Assembly: GCA_046330435.1 (NCBI GenBank) | Contig: JAXLST010000021.1 | Coordinates: 35,389-99,388, forward strand | Origin: Ga0077560 sp046330435 | GTDB taxonomy: Bacteria > Actinomycetota > Thermoleophilia > Miltoncostaeales > Miltoncostaeaceae | Length of the DNA: 64,000 bases | Direction: 5' to 3' | Shown: in pieces, positions 40,992-49,717 of the stretch | Position numbering within the stretch: the first letter of the stretch is position 1 | How the letters are laid out: each line of letters starts with the position of its first letter | Made by a program: the position numbers and the translations under genes | Notes under the pieces: model-generated | The model's input: the letters and a program-made list of their open reading frames with translations, nothing else | Databases searched by the model: none | Told to the model about the DNA's origin: nothing

Positions 40992-41674
40992 ATGGCGGAG
41001 GAGTACCTGCTGGTCACCGACGGCCCGTCGCAGGGCGCGAGGGTCGACCTGGGGGCGGAACCGGTGGTCGTCGGCCGCGACGCCGACTGCGAGCTCACCC
41101 TCGACGACACCCAGGCCTCCCGGAGGCATGCGCGGGTCTCGCGCGGCGACGCCGGCCTGCAGGTCGAGGACCTGGGGTCCACCAACGGCACGGTGCTCAA
41201 CGGCACGCGGCTCGCCGGGCCGCAGCCGCTGCGCCCCGGGGACGAGATCCGCATCGGGCGCAGCGCCCTCACCCTCAGGTCGACGGCGGTGCACACCGAG
41301 ATCGGTTCGCCCGACGCGTTCGCCGGGGGCACCGCGGCGGCGCCGCCGCCTCCGCCCTCCCCCGCGCCGCCTCCGCCGCCCGCCCCGGCGGCCGCGCCGC
41401 CCCCGCCGCCGCCGCCCGCCCCGGCACCGCCGCCCCCGCCTCCGCCGCCCGCCCCGGCACCGGCCGGGCCGCCCCGCTCGCGGCACCCCCGGCGGCCGGG
41501 CACGGCTACCCCGAGCCGCCGGCGCGCGGCCCCGTCCCGGGCGAGCGGAACCCCGCGTCCGGGATCCGCGCCCTGCAGGGGGACCGCCAGGTGCGCTTCC
41601 GCGCCTACCTCGTCACGTTCATCGTCCTGGCCCTCGTCGCGCTGGCCGTGCTGCTGTACCTGCTCGCACGCTGA
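40992..41674 (+). CDS. FHA-domain membrane protein with a reading-frame break
   Basis: The N-terminal FHA domain (about 1-95: VTDGPSQGARVDLGAEPVVVGRDADCELTLDDTQASRRHARVS, EDLGSTNGTVLNGTRLAG) binds phosphothreonine. A Pro/Ala-rich linker follows. From about 41470 the original frame becomes Arg/Ser nonsense, while the frame one base back reads GHGYPEPPARGPVPGERNPASGIRALQG and ends in a clear transmembrane helix (LVTFIVLALVALAVLLYLL) with stop at 41674. The gene is thus FHA-linker-TM with a 1-base loss in C-runs around 41440-41490: sequencing error, slippage or a real mutation. It sits between two CPA2 antiporters. Confidence 0.75.
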
Positions 41675-41754
41675 CCTGACGCCGCCCCGTCCCGGGGCGG
41701 CCGCCTCCGTGGCGCGTCCCCGCGCGCCCGCCCACCCCGAACGGAAGGCTCGCC

Positions 41755-43653
41755 GTGACCACCGCGGACACCGTCGCCTACGTCCTCATCGATGTGGTGG
41801 CGATCGTCGCGCTCGCCCGCATCCTCGGCTCCGCCATGCGGTTCGTGGGCCAGCCCGTCGTCGTCGGCGAGATCCTCGCCGGCGTCGCCCTGGGCCCCAC
41901 GATCCTCGGCAAGCACCTCTCCGGCGAGCTGTTCCCCGCCGAGGCCCGCCCGGTGCTCTCGGGCATCGCGACCATCGCCCTCTGCTTCTTCATGTTCCTG
42001 GTCGGCCTCGACCTCGACATGAGCCTGCTGCGGGGGCGGGTCCGGGCGACGGCGGCGGTGGCGGTGGCCGCGGTGGCCGTCCCGTTCGCGGCGGGCTTCG
42101 GGGTCGCCCCCCTGCTGCACGACCCCGCGTACTTCCTGGGGCCGGTGCCCGACGCCGGTCCGTTCGCCCTGTTCGTGGGCGCGGCCCTCACCGTGACGGC
42201 GTTCCCCGTGATGGCCCGCATCCTCATCGAGCGGCGGCTCATGCGCACCCCGATGGGGGCCGTGGGCGTGTCCGCGGCCGCCGCGGTCACGATCGCCCTG
42301 TTCACGCTTGTGGGGGTGGCCGCCGGCGCCGCCAAGGGCGAGGGGCCGTCCTCCACGATCCTCAAGCTCGCCGCCGCCGCCGGCTTCCTGGCGTTCATGT
42401 TCGCGGTCGTCCGGCCCCTGCTGGCCCGCCTGGGCGCGTACCACGACCGCGCCGGCCGCCTCACCCCCAACGTCATCGCGACGGTGTTCGTGCTCGTCAC
42501 GCTCACCGGCTGGGCGACGGACCGGATCGGCGTGAACGCCGTCATCGGGCCGTTCGTGCTGGGGCTGTGCATGCCCCGCCGCGAGGGCATCTCCCGGGAG
42601 CTCACCGAGCGCATCGAGAGCTTCGCCGTGCTGTTCCTGCTGCCGGTGTTCTTCGGCTTCTCGGGGCTGTCCACCGACCTGCGCACCCTGGAGCCGTCAC
42701 TGCTGGTCGGCGCCGCCGTGTTCATCGCGGCGGGGATGGCCGCCAAGTGGGTGCCGGTGGCGCTCGCCGCGCGCACGGTGGGCCTCACGTGGCGTGAGGG
42801 CCATCTGCTGGGGGTCCTCATGAGCTGCCGCGGGCTGCTGCCGCTCATCGTCGCCCAGGTGGGCGCCACCGCCGGCGTCATCGAGGCCGGCGGGCCGGTG
42901 TACGCGATCCTGGTGGTGTACGCGATCGTGACCACGGTCCTCACCAACCCGCTCGCCAACCGCTTCCTGCCGCGGAAGACCGCCGCGCCCGCCGAGGTGC
43001 CCGCCGCCCCGCCCGACGCGCTGCGGATCCTGGTGGCCGTGGGGCCCGGGGCGTCCCCGGTGCGGGTGGCGGGCCTGGGCCGGGCCCTCGCCGGCACCCG
43101 GCGCCCGGTGGAGCTCGTGGTGGCGCAGCCGGCCGCCATGCCCGACCCGGAGGTGCGCGCCGGCATCACCGACGCCTCGCACGAGACCGCCCGGACCCTG
43201 TCCGGCCTGGTCCCGCTGGCCGCGGTGGTGGGCGCGCCCGACGTGCGGGTCACGCCGGTCACCTTCACCAGCACGGACCCCGCGGAGGACTTCCTGCGGC
43301 TCGTGGACCGCGTCGCCCCGGACTACGTGGCGATGGGCATCGGACGGCGCGACCGCCGGGAGGACCTGGCGACGGTGGGACGCGTCGCGGCCGGGGCCGG
43401 CGTGCCGGTCGCCGCCCTGTACGACCCCACCGGGGAGGGGCTGGTGCCCGACGGCCGCCCGGTGGTGTCCGGCGGTGCCGACGCCACCGCGGAGCTGCTG
43501 GCCGCGGGCCTCGGCACACGGGTGGCCGCGGATGCGCCGCAGGGTGCGTCGGCGATCGTGATCCCGATGTCGGGCGACTGGTCCGCCGCGCTCACCGCCG
43601 CGCACGGCCCGGTCGTGGTCGTCTCCGAGGGGGGCGGTCAGCCCCCGCGGTGA
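41755..43653 (+). CDS. CPA2 monovalent cation:proton antiporter with C-terminal stress domain
   Basis: A 632-residue paralogue of the antiporter at 38690. The CPA2 domain is at 5-390: FVGQPVVVGEILAGVALGPTILGKHL, TVTAFPVMARILIERRLMRTPMG, GVNAVIGPFVLGLCMPR and MSCRGLLPLIVAQVG. The cytoplasmic tail (about 415-632) is a USP-like fold (LRILVAVGPGASPVRVAGLGRALAGTRRPVELVVA, DYVAMGIGRRDRRED). The acidic residue seen in the paralogue helix (GCAALEDVC) is replaced by SAAAAVTIA here, so the ion coupling may differ. GTG 41755 has a GGAAGG upstream. The end overlaps the convergent ECF gene by 16 bp. Confidence 0.88.
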   Translation: MTTADTVAYVLIDVVAIVALARILGSAMRFVGQPVVVGEILAGVALGPTILGKHLSGELFPAEARPVLSGIATIALCFFMFLVGLDLDMSLLRGRVRATAAVAVAAVAVPFAAGFGVAPLLHDPAYFLGPVPDAGPFALFVGAALTVTAFPVMARILIERRLMRTPMGAVGVSAAAAVTIALFTLVGVAAGAAKGEGPSSTILKLAAAAGFLAFMFAVVRPLLARLGAYHDRAGRLTPNVIATVFVLVTLTGWATDRIGVNAVIGPFVLGLCMPRREGISRELTERIESFAVLFLLPVFFGFSGLSTDLRTLEPSLLVGAAVFIAAGMAAKWVPVALAARTVGLTWREGHLLGVLMSCRGLLPLIVAQVGATAGVIEAGGPVYAILVVYAIVTTVLTNPLANRFLPRKTAAPAEVPAAPPDALRILVAVGPGASPVRVAGLGRALAGTRRPVELVVAQPAAMPDPEVRAGITDASHETARTLSGLVPLAAVVGAPDVRVTPVTFTSTDPAEDFLRLVDRVAPDYVAMGIGRRDRREDLATVGRVAAGAGVPVAALYDPTGEGLVPDGRPVVSGGADATAELLAAGLGTRVAADAPQGASAIVIPMSGDWSAALTAAHGPVVVVSEGGGQPPR

Positions 43654-44942
43654 CGGGAGCCGTCGCGGTGACGGCCGCCCTCGCGGTGGCCGTCGTCGCC
43701 GCCGCCGCGCCGCGCCTGGCCTCCGCTCCACCGCGAGGCCTGGTGGGCCTCGTGCGAGCCGCCGGAGCCGCCCCGGCGGGCGGTGTCGTCGCCGCCGCGC
43801 CGCCGCCCGTCCCCGTCGCGATGCCGCTCCCCGTGTCCGTCGCGATCCCGCTGCCCATCTCCATCGCGATGCCGCTGCCCGTCGTGCCCGCGGTCCCGGT
43901 GGCCGTCGTCACCGCCCGTGTGGCGGCCCCCGCCGTCACGGCGCGCGGTGGTCCCCGGCGAGGGCGTCCCCGATGCGCGCGGCGCGGATGCCGCCGGTGC
44001 GGCGGCGGGCGGCGCGGTGACCGCGCGGGCCCGGGTGACGGCGACGGGCGCCCGGCGGACGGCGCGCGAGGAGACCACGCTCGCGCGGGCGGCCGCGGGC
44101 CGCACGCGCGGTGCCGCCTGGGTGGTCCGGGACGGCGCGGCCGCGCGTCGCGGTGCGCCGGTCCCCGTGGACGCGGTCCCGGGGGCGGGCGTCACCGGCG
44201 TGGTCGTCGCCTGGCTCAGCAGCCCGGTGCGCTCCGACCGGATGACGTCCGGCGGCTCGGCGAGCTCGTGGACGACGGTGCCGCCGCCGATGAGCCCCAC
44301 CGCCGCTGCGCCCATCACGCCGGCGAGGGGCAGCAGGCGCCCGCCGCCGCCGGGCGTCCCGGCCGCCACCATCACCTCGGGCAGGCGGGCGTCACCGGCC
44401 CGGATCATGAACCGGGCCACGGGGAGCGGGATCACGCCCCACGCGGCGGAGCGGGCGTGCCGCAGGCGGCGACGGGCGCGGAACAGCGCCTGGTGCACGG
44501 CGTTCTCGCTGGTGGACATGCGCCGCGCGATCTCGGCGGTCGGCATGCCGGCCTGGTCGAGCACCAGCGCCCGGCGCTGCTGCGGCGGCAGGGCGGCGAC
44601 CTCCTGCAGCGTCCGCTCCGCGGCCTGGCGGTGCTCGAGCACGTCGCCGGGACCGTCACCCGCCCCGGCCAGGGTCTCATCCGACAGCGGCGCGGCGTGG
44701 CGGGCCCGCCGGCGCTCGTCGAGGGCGAGGTTGCGCACCACCCGGAACAGCCACCGGCGGTCGTCGTCGGGACGGCGCCCGGCGGCATCCTGCTCGGCGA
44801 GCCGCAGGTACGCCTCCTGCACCACGTCCTCGGCGTGCCGGCCCTCGTCGCCCAGCATCCTGCGGGCGTAGGCGAGCAGCTCCGCGTGGTGGACCGACGG
44901 GTCCTGGCGCGCGGTGACGCGGTTGACGGGGCTGCTGGGCAC
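43638..44942 (-). CDS. ECF sigma factor with transmembrane helix and disordered C-terminal tail (copy 1)
   Basis: A 434-residue protein. Residues 15-170 form an ECF sigma: HHAELLAYARRMLGDEGRHAEDVVQEAYLRLAEQDA, RWLFRVVRNLALDERRR, ALPPQQRRALVLDQAGMPTAEIARRMSTSENAVHQALFRARRRLR. Then come PVARFMIRAGDARLPEV, a membrane helix (LLPLAGVMGAAAVGLIGGG, about 200-218) and a 200-residue tail, first Ala/Thr/Pro rich, then Gly/His/Arg/Asp repeats (HRDGDGQRDRDGHGERHRDGDG). A sigma factor tied to the membrane suggests built-in anti-sigma control. No separate anti-sigma gene is adjacent. GTG 44942 is chosen. A paralogue follows upstream. Confidence 0.82.
   Translation of the reverse strand: MPSSPVNRVTARQDPSVHHAELLAYARRMLGDEGRHAEDVVQEAYLRLAEQDAAGRRPDDDRRWLFRVVRNLALDERRRARHAAPLSDETLAGAGDGPGDVLEHRQAAERTLQEVAALPPQQRRALVLDQAGMPTAEIARRMSTSENAVHQALFRARRRLRHARSAAWGVIPLPVARFMIRAGDARLPEVMVAAGTPGGGGRLLPLAGVMGAAAVGLIGGGTVVHELAEPPDVIRSERTGLLSQATTTPVTPAPGTASTGTGAPRRAAAPSRTTQAAPRVRPAAARASVVSSRAVRRAPVAVTRARAVTAPPAAAPAASAPRASGTPSPGTTARRDGGGRHTGGDDGHRDRGHDGQRHRDGDGQRDRDGHGERHRDGDGRRRGGDDTARRGGSGGSHEAHQASRWSGGQARRGGGDDGHREGGRHRDGSRHRGG
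43800..43920. repeat. Low-complexity repeats in the ECF tail
   Basis: The DNA encoding the Gly/His/Arg/Asp tail consists of degenerate 6-18 base repeats of the type CGCGATGCCGCTGCCCGT and variants. Such tracts change length by slippage, so the tail is likely variable between strains. Confidence 0.6.
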
Positions 44943-45044
44943 GGACCCCCTCGGGGAGGCTGGGCGGCGCCGGACGGTCCGGCGGCCCCGGGGACGCCCC
45001 CGAGGGTGACACCGGACCGCCGCCCGGACAACCTGGCCGGGCGG

Positions 45045-46375
45045 TTAGTCCTTCGCCTCGGTGGTGGTCTGCGTCTCGGCCGAGGTGGACGTGTGCTGCG
45101 GCGCCGTGGCGGCCTGCTCGGAGGTCGTCGCCGCGCGCTCCGCGGTGGTCGACGTTCGCTGCTCACCGGAGGCCGTCGTGGTCTCCTGGTGCTCGGGCGA
45201 CGTGGTGAGTGTGGCGCGAGGACGCGAAAGCGTCCTCCGAGGACGACCCCGAGACGCGCGTCCCGCCGGAGCTCAGCTCGCGGTAGTCGTCCTGCGATTG
45301 GAGCCGCCGCCGGAATGCGTGCGGCCGTCCCCGGACTCCGGTGCGGTGCCCGGACGACGGGGACGTCGTGGTCGGACGAATGCCGGCCCGGCGAGCCGCC
45401 GTCCGGGGTGGAGTCGCCGTGGTCACGGGCGCCGCGGTCCGGCGCACCGGCGGCGGGCGTCGTCCCGGACGCCCGGCGCGTGCCGCCGGAACCGCCCGGC
45501 GTGCCCGTCCCCGCGGAGCCGCCCGCGCGCGGCCCGGTCGAGGCGAGCACCGTCCGGGCGCCGGAGCCGGCGAACGGGGCGGCCGGGGTGCGGACCGTGG
45601 CCGCGTCCTGGGCGGGGGCGGCGATGCGGCCCGCCCGCTCGGCGGAGATGGTGACGGGGTCGTGGGTGAGGTGCTGGATGGCGGCACCGCCGCCGATGAG
45701 GCCCGCCACGGTGGCCCCCAGGACGCCCGCGACCGGGAGCATGCGCGAGCCGTCACCGCCGCCCGCGGTGGCGAGCATCTCCGGCATCCGGGTCTCCCCG
45801 ATGCGCAGCGCGAAGCGGGCGAGCGGCAGCGGCAGCACGCCCCACACCCCGGCGCGGGCGGTGCGCAGGCGCTTGCGGGCCCGGAACAGGGCCTGGTGGA
45901 CGGCGTTCGGCGTGGTGCTGAGCTCGCGGGCGATCTCCCCCGCACCGATGCCCGCCTGCTCCATCACGACCGCGCGGCGCTCCCGCGGCGGCAGGGCCGC
46001 GACCTCCTGCAGCGTCCGCTGGGCCGCGTCGCGCCGCTCGAACACGTCTCCGGGTGCGGAGCCGTGCGCCGGGAACGCGATGATCTCGGCGTCCGAGACG
46101 TGGACGGCGCGGCGGCGTTCGTCGAGGGCGAGGTTGCGGACGACCCGGAACATCCACGGCCGCGTCTCGCGGGGCGCGCGTCCCTGGGCGCCCTGCTCGG
46201 CCAGGCGCAGGTAGGCCTCCTGCACCACGTCCTCCGCTGACGCGCCCGCGTCGCCGAGGACACGGCGGGCGTAGGCGACGAGATCTGCGCGGTGGTCCCA
46301 GGCGTCTGGGAGCAGGGCAACCGCGGCGCTGTGCTGAGGGGGCACGGTCCCTCCGGTGTCGCGGGCGGCGCTCAT
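45045..46375 (-). CDS. ECF sigma factor with transmembrane helix (copy 2), tail broken across frames
   Basis: The ECF domain (1-about 190) is intact: WDHRADLVAYARRVLGDAGASAEDVVQEAYLRLAEQGA, WMFRVVRNLALDERRR, ALPPRERRAVVMEQAGIGAGEIARELSTTPNAVHQALFRARKRLR. Then PLPLARFALRIGETRMPEM and a membrane helix (LPVAGVLGATVAGLIGGGAAI) as in copy 1. The tail is protein-like in the starting frame to about 45365 (DGGSPGRHSSDHDVP), then in a second frame (GTAPESGDGRTHSGGG, stop at 45273), and later sense-like text (TSPEHQETTTASGEQ ... TTTEAKD, stop at 45045) is again in the second frame past that stop. One or more single-base changes have probably split the tail. ATG 46375 is the start. Confidence 0.68.
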
Positions 46376-46450
46376 GGGTGGCGGCCCGCCCTGGGCACGA
46401 CCCCACGGTCTCACCGGCGGGACATCCGGGCAATGGCCCGGGATGAGGGC

Positions 46451-47032
46451 TTACAAAGGATTGATCCGTTCGCGTTCCAGAACCCGCAGAAACTCCGACG
46501 GGATCGGGCCGATCTGGCTGGGTGCCGGCAGGGCCCGGCCCACCTCGCTGGGCCGGTTCCACACGCCCGTGAGGCGCTCCGGCAGGGCCTCCGCGGGGGA
46601 CGCGAGCACCGGCAACTGCTCGTGCGCGGGCGGCACCGTCCACCGCACCGGGCGCAGCTCGCCCCCGTCCTCCAGGCGCGTGAGGAACAGCAGCGGCAGC
46701 ACGACGATGCGGACGCACTGGGCGATCACCCATACGGCGGCGTAGAAGACGGTCGCCTGCCCCACCGGGATCCCGAAGCCCAGTGCGAGCGCCAGGACCA
46801 GCAGCAGCACGTACTCGGCCAGGCCGAGGATGCCGGTGAGCCAGCCGGGTTGCCAGGACACCACGGGCGCGTAGACGCAGCAGTCGAGCACGGCGCCCAT
46901 CACCAGGTAGAGCCCCACCAGCGCCAGCCACTCCCCGTTGGAGGTCACGAGCGACAGCAGCGCGGCGAGCACCGCCGGCAGGATGAGGATGACGATGCGG
47001 GTCTGGAGGCGTCCCAGCAGGGTCGGGCACAT
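46451..47032 (-). CDS. Membrane protein of unknown function
   Basis: A 193-residue protein with four to five helices (IVILILPAVLAALLSLV, WLALVGLYLVMGAVLDCCVY, LTGILGLAEYVLLLVLALALGFG, FYAAVWVIAQCVRIVVLPLLFL) and a soluble C-terminal tail (residues 125-193) with PPAHEQLPVLASPAEALPERL. Family not recognised. It starts 9 bp after the stop of the flavoprotein gene in the same direction, so the two probably form an operon and may cooperate at the membrane. Confidence 0.72.
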   Translation of the reverse strand: MCPTLLGRLQTRIVILILPAVLAALLSLVTSNGEWLALVGLYLVMGAVLDCCVYAPVVSWQPGWLTGILGLAEYVLLLVLALALGFGIPVGQATVFYAAVWVIAQCVRIVVLPLLFLTRLEDGGELRPVRWTVPPAHEQLPVLASPAEALPERLTGVWNRPSEVGRALPAPSQIGPIPSEFLRVLERERINPL

Positions 47033-47041
47033 GGCGGGTTC

Positions 47042-48385
47042 CTAGGAGAGCTGCGGGGTGTCGGGCAGGGCGCGCAGGTCGGCGATCGTCCGCCGCATCG
47101 CGCGGAAGTGCATGGCGTTGCGCTCCACCAGGCCGCGCTTGGCGCGGCGCTCGGCGCGCATCACGTCGGCGGAGAACCGCCGGGCGATGTACTTGAGCCC
47201 GGCGATCGTGTCGCCGTTCGGGATCACGATGTTCGCGTGGATCCCGATCATGCACAGGCGGCTGTCGGGCCGGTCGGCGGGCGGGATGCCGCAGTTGCCG
47301 TCGAGTGCGATGCGGGGTCCCTCCATGGGCGGCCGGTAGCGCTCCACCAGCCGCCGGATGAGCGGCTGCGACATCGCGTCCTTGCGGAACCCCGTGGCGG
47401 CCGAGATGCCGGTCACGTGGAGCGGGCCGGTCGACCCGCCCTGCTGCAGGGCGATGTCCACGACGAGCCCCTCGGGCCCGGGGGCGACGCTGGTGATCTC
47501 GCCGATGACCTCCCGGAAGGTGCCGTCCCGGTAGCCGTCGGCGATGAGCGACTGCCAGTTGCGGCGCTGCGGGGTGGTGCCGCGCAGCACCTGGCCCAGC
47601 AGGCGCAGCCGCTGGGCGTGGTCGAGCTGCTGGAAGGCGTCGATGCCGTACGCCTCGAACAGGCAGCGCGGCACGTTGAGGTCCTGGTCGTCCGGTGCCG
47701 GGGTGCGCCGCAGGGCGATGCACTCCCCGCCGGCCTCCAGCACGTTCACCCACTCGTTGACGCCGGCGATCCCGCTGCCCACCACCACGTACCGGCCGCC
47801 GGGGGCGTAGTGCTTGGGCTCGTACGCCTGGACGATCCGCTCCCGCAGGGCGGCCGTCTTGCGCGCCTCCTCGAGCACCGGGGGGAAGAACAGGGGGCTG
47901 TGGCCCACCGCGACCAGGACGTGCCGCGCGCGGGCGCGGAGCGTGCCGGAGGTGTCGTAGATGCCGAAGTGCGGGTCCCGCTCCCCGCCGCCCCGCACGA
48001 TGTCGCCCACCAGGCCGTGGCGGAAGCTCTCCCGGTAGCCGAACGTCTCCGCGACGGCCCGGGCCTCGGCGAGGATGTCGGGCACGCCGGGGTTGAAGGT
48101 GCGGTTGACGCTCCGGGCGACGCTGTGCAGGCGCCGCCGGGCGAACATGTCGAGCACCGCGAAGGTCGGCCAGTCGGCCGGCAGGAAGTGGCTCTCGCTC
48201 TCGGACCGCAGCACGGTCTGGCCCAGTCCCCAGGCGAAGGCCCGGTAGGTGGCGACCGGGTCCTCCTCGTCGCCGAAGATCACGATCTCGTCGTTCTCGA
48301 GGCCCAGGTAGCGGAGCGTCGTGTGGGTGAGCAGCGCGCCGAAGCCGCCGCCCACGATCCCAACCAGGTAGTTCCCGTCGGCCAT
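47042..48385 (-). CDS. FAD/NAD(P)-binding oxidoreductase
   Basis: A 447-residue flavoprotein with two dinucleotide folds: VGIVGGGFGALLTHTTLRYLGL (N-terminal FAD site) and RYVVVGSGIAGVNEWVNVLEAG (NAD(P) site, about 195-215). Also seen are HVLVAVGHSP and the C-terminal LCMIGIHANIVIPNGDTIAGLKYIARR that closes the FAD site. The architecture is that of flavin monooxygenase/lysine-N-hydroxylase-like or PNDR-type enzymes; the substrate is unknown. ATG 48385 is the start. It lies upstream of a membrane protein gene with 9 bp spacing. Confidence 0.78.
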   Translation of the reverse strand: MADGNYLVGIVGGGFGALLTHTTLRYLGLENDEIVIFGDEEDPVATYRAFAWGLGQTVLRSESESHFLPADWPTFAVLDMFARRRLHSVARSVNRTFNPGVPDILAEARAVAETFGYRESFRHGLVGDIVRGGGERDPHFGIYDTSGTLRARARHVLVAVGHSPLFFPPVLEEARKTAALRERIVQAYEPKHYAPGGRYVVVGSGIAGVNEWVNVLEAGGECIALRRTPAPDDQDLNVPRCLFEAYGIDAFQQLDHAQRLRLLGQVLRGTTPQRRNWQSLIADGYRDGTFREVIGEITSVAPGPEGLVVDIALQQGGSTGPLHVTGISAATGFRKDAMSQPLIRRLVERYRPPMEGPRIALDGNCGIPPADRPDSRLCMIGIHANIVIPNGDTIAGLKYIARRFSADVMRAERRAKRGLVERNAMHFRAMRRTIADLRALPDTPQLS

Positions 48386-48473
48386 CGGGCCGTGCCTTTC
48401 GTCGTTCGCGGTCCCACCCGGGACCCGCCCGCGGTCCCGGCGTTTCCGGGTCCCCCGCGCTGTCAGGCCCGCA

Positions 48474-49448
48474 TCATCCCCCGAGCGCCGTGTTCATGCG
48501 GCTCAGGTACGGCGCGAACGATGCCAGGTGCAGGGCCTCCAGCACCTGCGGCTCCGTCCAGCCCTCGGCGGCGAGGATCTCGTAGTCCGCCCGGGTGAGC
48601 TCGGCCGGGGCGCGGGCCGCCCGGCGGGCGAACTCCTGCAGCGTCGCGACCGCCGGGTCGGGGTCGGTGACGTCGTCGCGGTCGATCGCCGCCAGCAGCC
48701 GGCGCTTCACCGCCGCCGGCAGGGCCCCGTCGTCGATGACGGTGCGCATCATCTGCGCGGCGGCGTCCAGCAGGGCGGGGTTGGCGGCGAGCGCGGAGAA
48801 CGCCGGGGGCACCTGGCCCCAGCTGCGCTCCAGTCCCTCCAGGCGCGGCTGGGCGGCGGGGTCCGGCGCGTCCACGCGGGGCCGGCTCCGGTCGGGCAGG
48901 CCGGCGCGGTCCGCGAGGCCCCGCTCCAGGGCCCGGCGCGCCCGGGACAGGCGGCTCATCACGGTGCCCACCGGGACCTCCAGCACCTCGGCGATCTCCT
49001 GGTAGCGCAGCCCGGCGACATGGGAGAGCACCAGCACCTGGCGGGCCCACTCCGGCAGCCCGTCCATGACCTCCCGCACCTCGTCGCGGTCGCTCCAGCG
49101 CGTGACGAGCCGCTGGGGGTCACTGAAGATGCCGGTGTCGCGGCCGGCCTCCAGGCGGTCGTACAGGCCGCCGCCCTCGTCGTCGACGGACAGGGGCTCG
49201 GGCCGCCGCTCGCGCGCCCGGGCCCGGTCGGCGGCGAGGTTGAGCAGGATCCGCTGGCACCAGGCCGCCGGGTTCTCCGGCGGCGACGCGGGGTCGAACG
49301 CGCGGAAGGCGCGGAGCATCGTCTCCTGCACCAGGTCCTCGGCGTCCGCGTCGCTGTGCACGTGGCGCCGCGCCGACCGGTACAGGCGCGGCAGCTCCGC
49401 CCCGAACACCACCTCGAACCGGCGCCGCCGGACGGTGCTGGCCCTCAC
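48474..49448 (-). CDS. ECF sigma factor fused to a degenerate AhpD/carboxymuconolactone-decarboxylase-like domain
   Basis: A 324-residue protein. ECF region 2 (FGAELPRLYRSARRHVHSDADAEDLVQETMLRAFRAFD, WCQRILLNLAADRARARERR) and region 4 (MDGLPEWARQVLVLSHVAGLRYQEIAEVLEVPVGTVMSRLSRARRALERG) occupy 1-190. Residues 205-324 resemble an AhpD-like helical domain (FSALAANPALLDAAAQMMRTVIDDGALPAAVKRRLL, then LTRADYEILAAEGWTEPQVLEALHLASFAPYLSRMNTALG), but the central CxxC is missing, so it cannot be a redox enzyme. It is probably a sensory or binding module. GTG 49448 overlaps the anti-sigma stop. Confidence 0.78.
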   Translation of the reverse strand: MRASTVRRRRFEVVFGAELPRLYRSARRHVHSDADAEDLVQETMLRAFRAFDPASPPENPAAWCQRILLNLAADRARARERRPEPLSVDDEGGGLYDRLEAGRDTGIFSDPQRLVTRWSDRDEVREVMDGLPEWARQVLVLSHVAGLRYQEIAEVLEVPVGTVMSRLSRARRALERGLADRAGLPDRSRPRVDAPDPAAQPRLEGLERSWGQVPPAFSALAANPALLDAAAQMMRTVIDDGALPAAVKRRLLAAIDRDDVTDPDPAVATLQEFARRAARAPAELTRADYEILAAEGWTEPQVLEALHLASFAPYLSRMNTALGG

Positions 49449-49717
49449 GTCCCGGCCGCCTCTGCCCGCCGTTCCTCCTCCTCCAGCAGCCGCGCCATGC
49501 GCTCCAGCAGCTCCGGCGGCGGGGCGTCGGCCGCGAGGGCCGCGTCCAGGCGGCTGCGCAGGTCGGCCTGGAACGCGCGCCGGGCGCGGCAGGCGGGGCA
49601 CCCGGCCAGGTGCGCGTCGGCGAACGCGCGCTGGTCGGGGGTGAGCTCGCCGTCCAGGTCGCGGTCGATCAGCGCCGCGAGGCGCCGGCAGTCCTGGGGG
49701 CCGGATGCGCTGGTCAA
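49445..49717 (-). CDS. Zinc-finger (zf-HC2) anti-sigma factor
   Basis: A 90-residue soluble protein with the ZAS motif: LIDRDLDGELTPDQRAFADAHLAGCPACRARRAFQ (H..xxxCxxC). It should bind zinc and sequester the downstream ECF sigma factor. The start is TTG 49717, with GGAGG six bases upstream; homologues begin near CRRLAALIDRDLDGEL. It precedes the sigma gene and overlaps it (GTGA), opposite to the common sigma-first order. The lack of a membrane helix suggests a cytoplasmic, possibly redox or zinc signal. Confidence 0.85.
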   Translation of the reverse strand: MTSASGPQDCRRLAALIDRDLDGELTPDQRAFADAHLAGCPACRARRAFQADLRSRLDAALAADAPPPELLERMARLLEEEERRAEAAGT

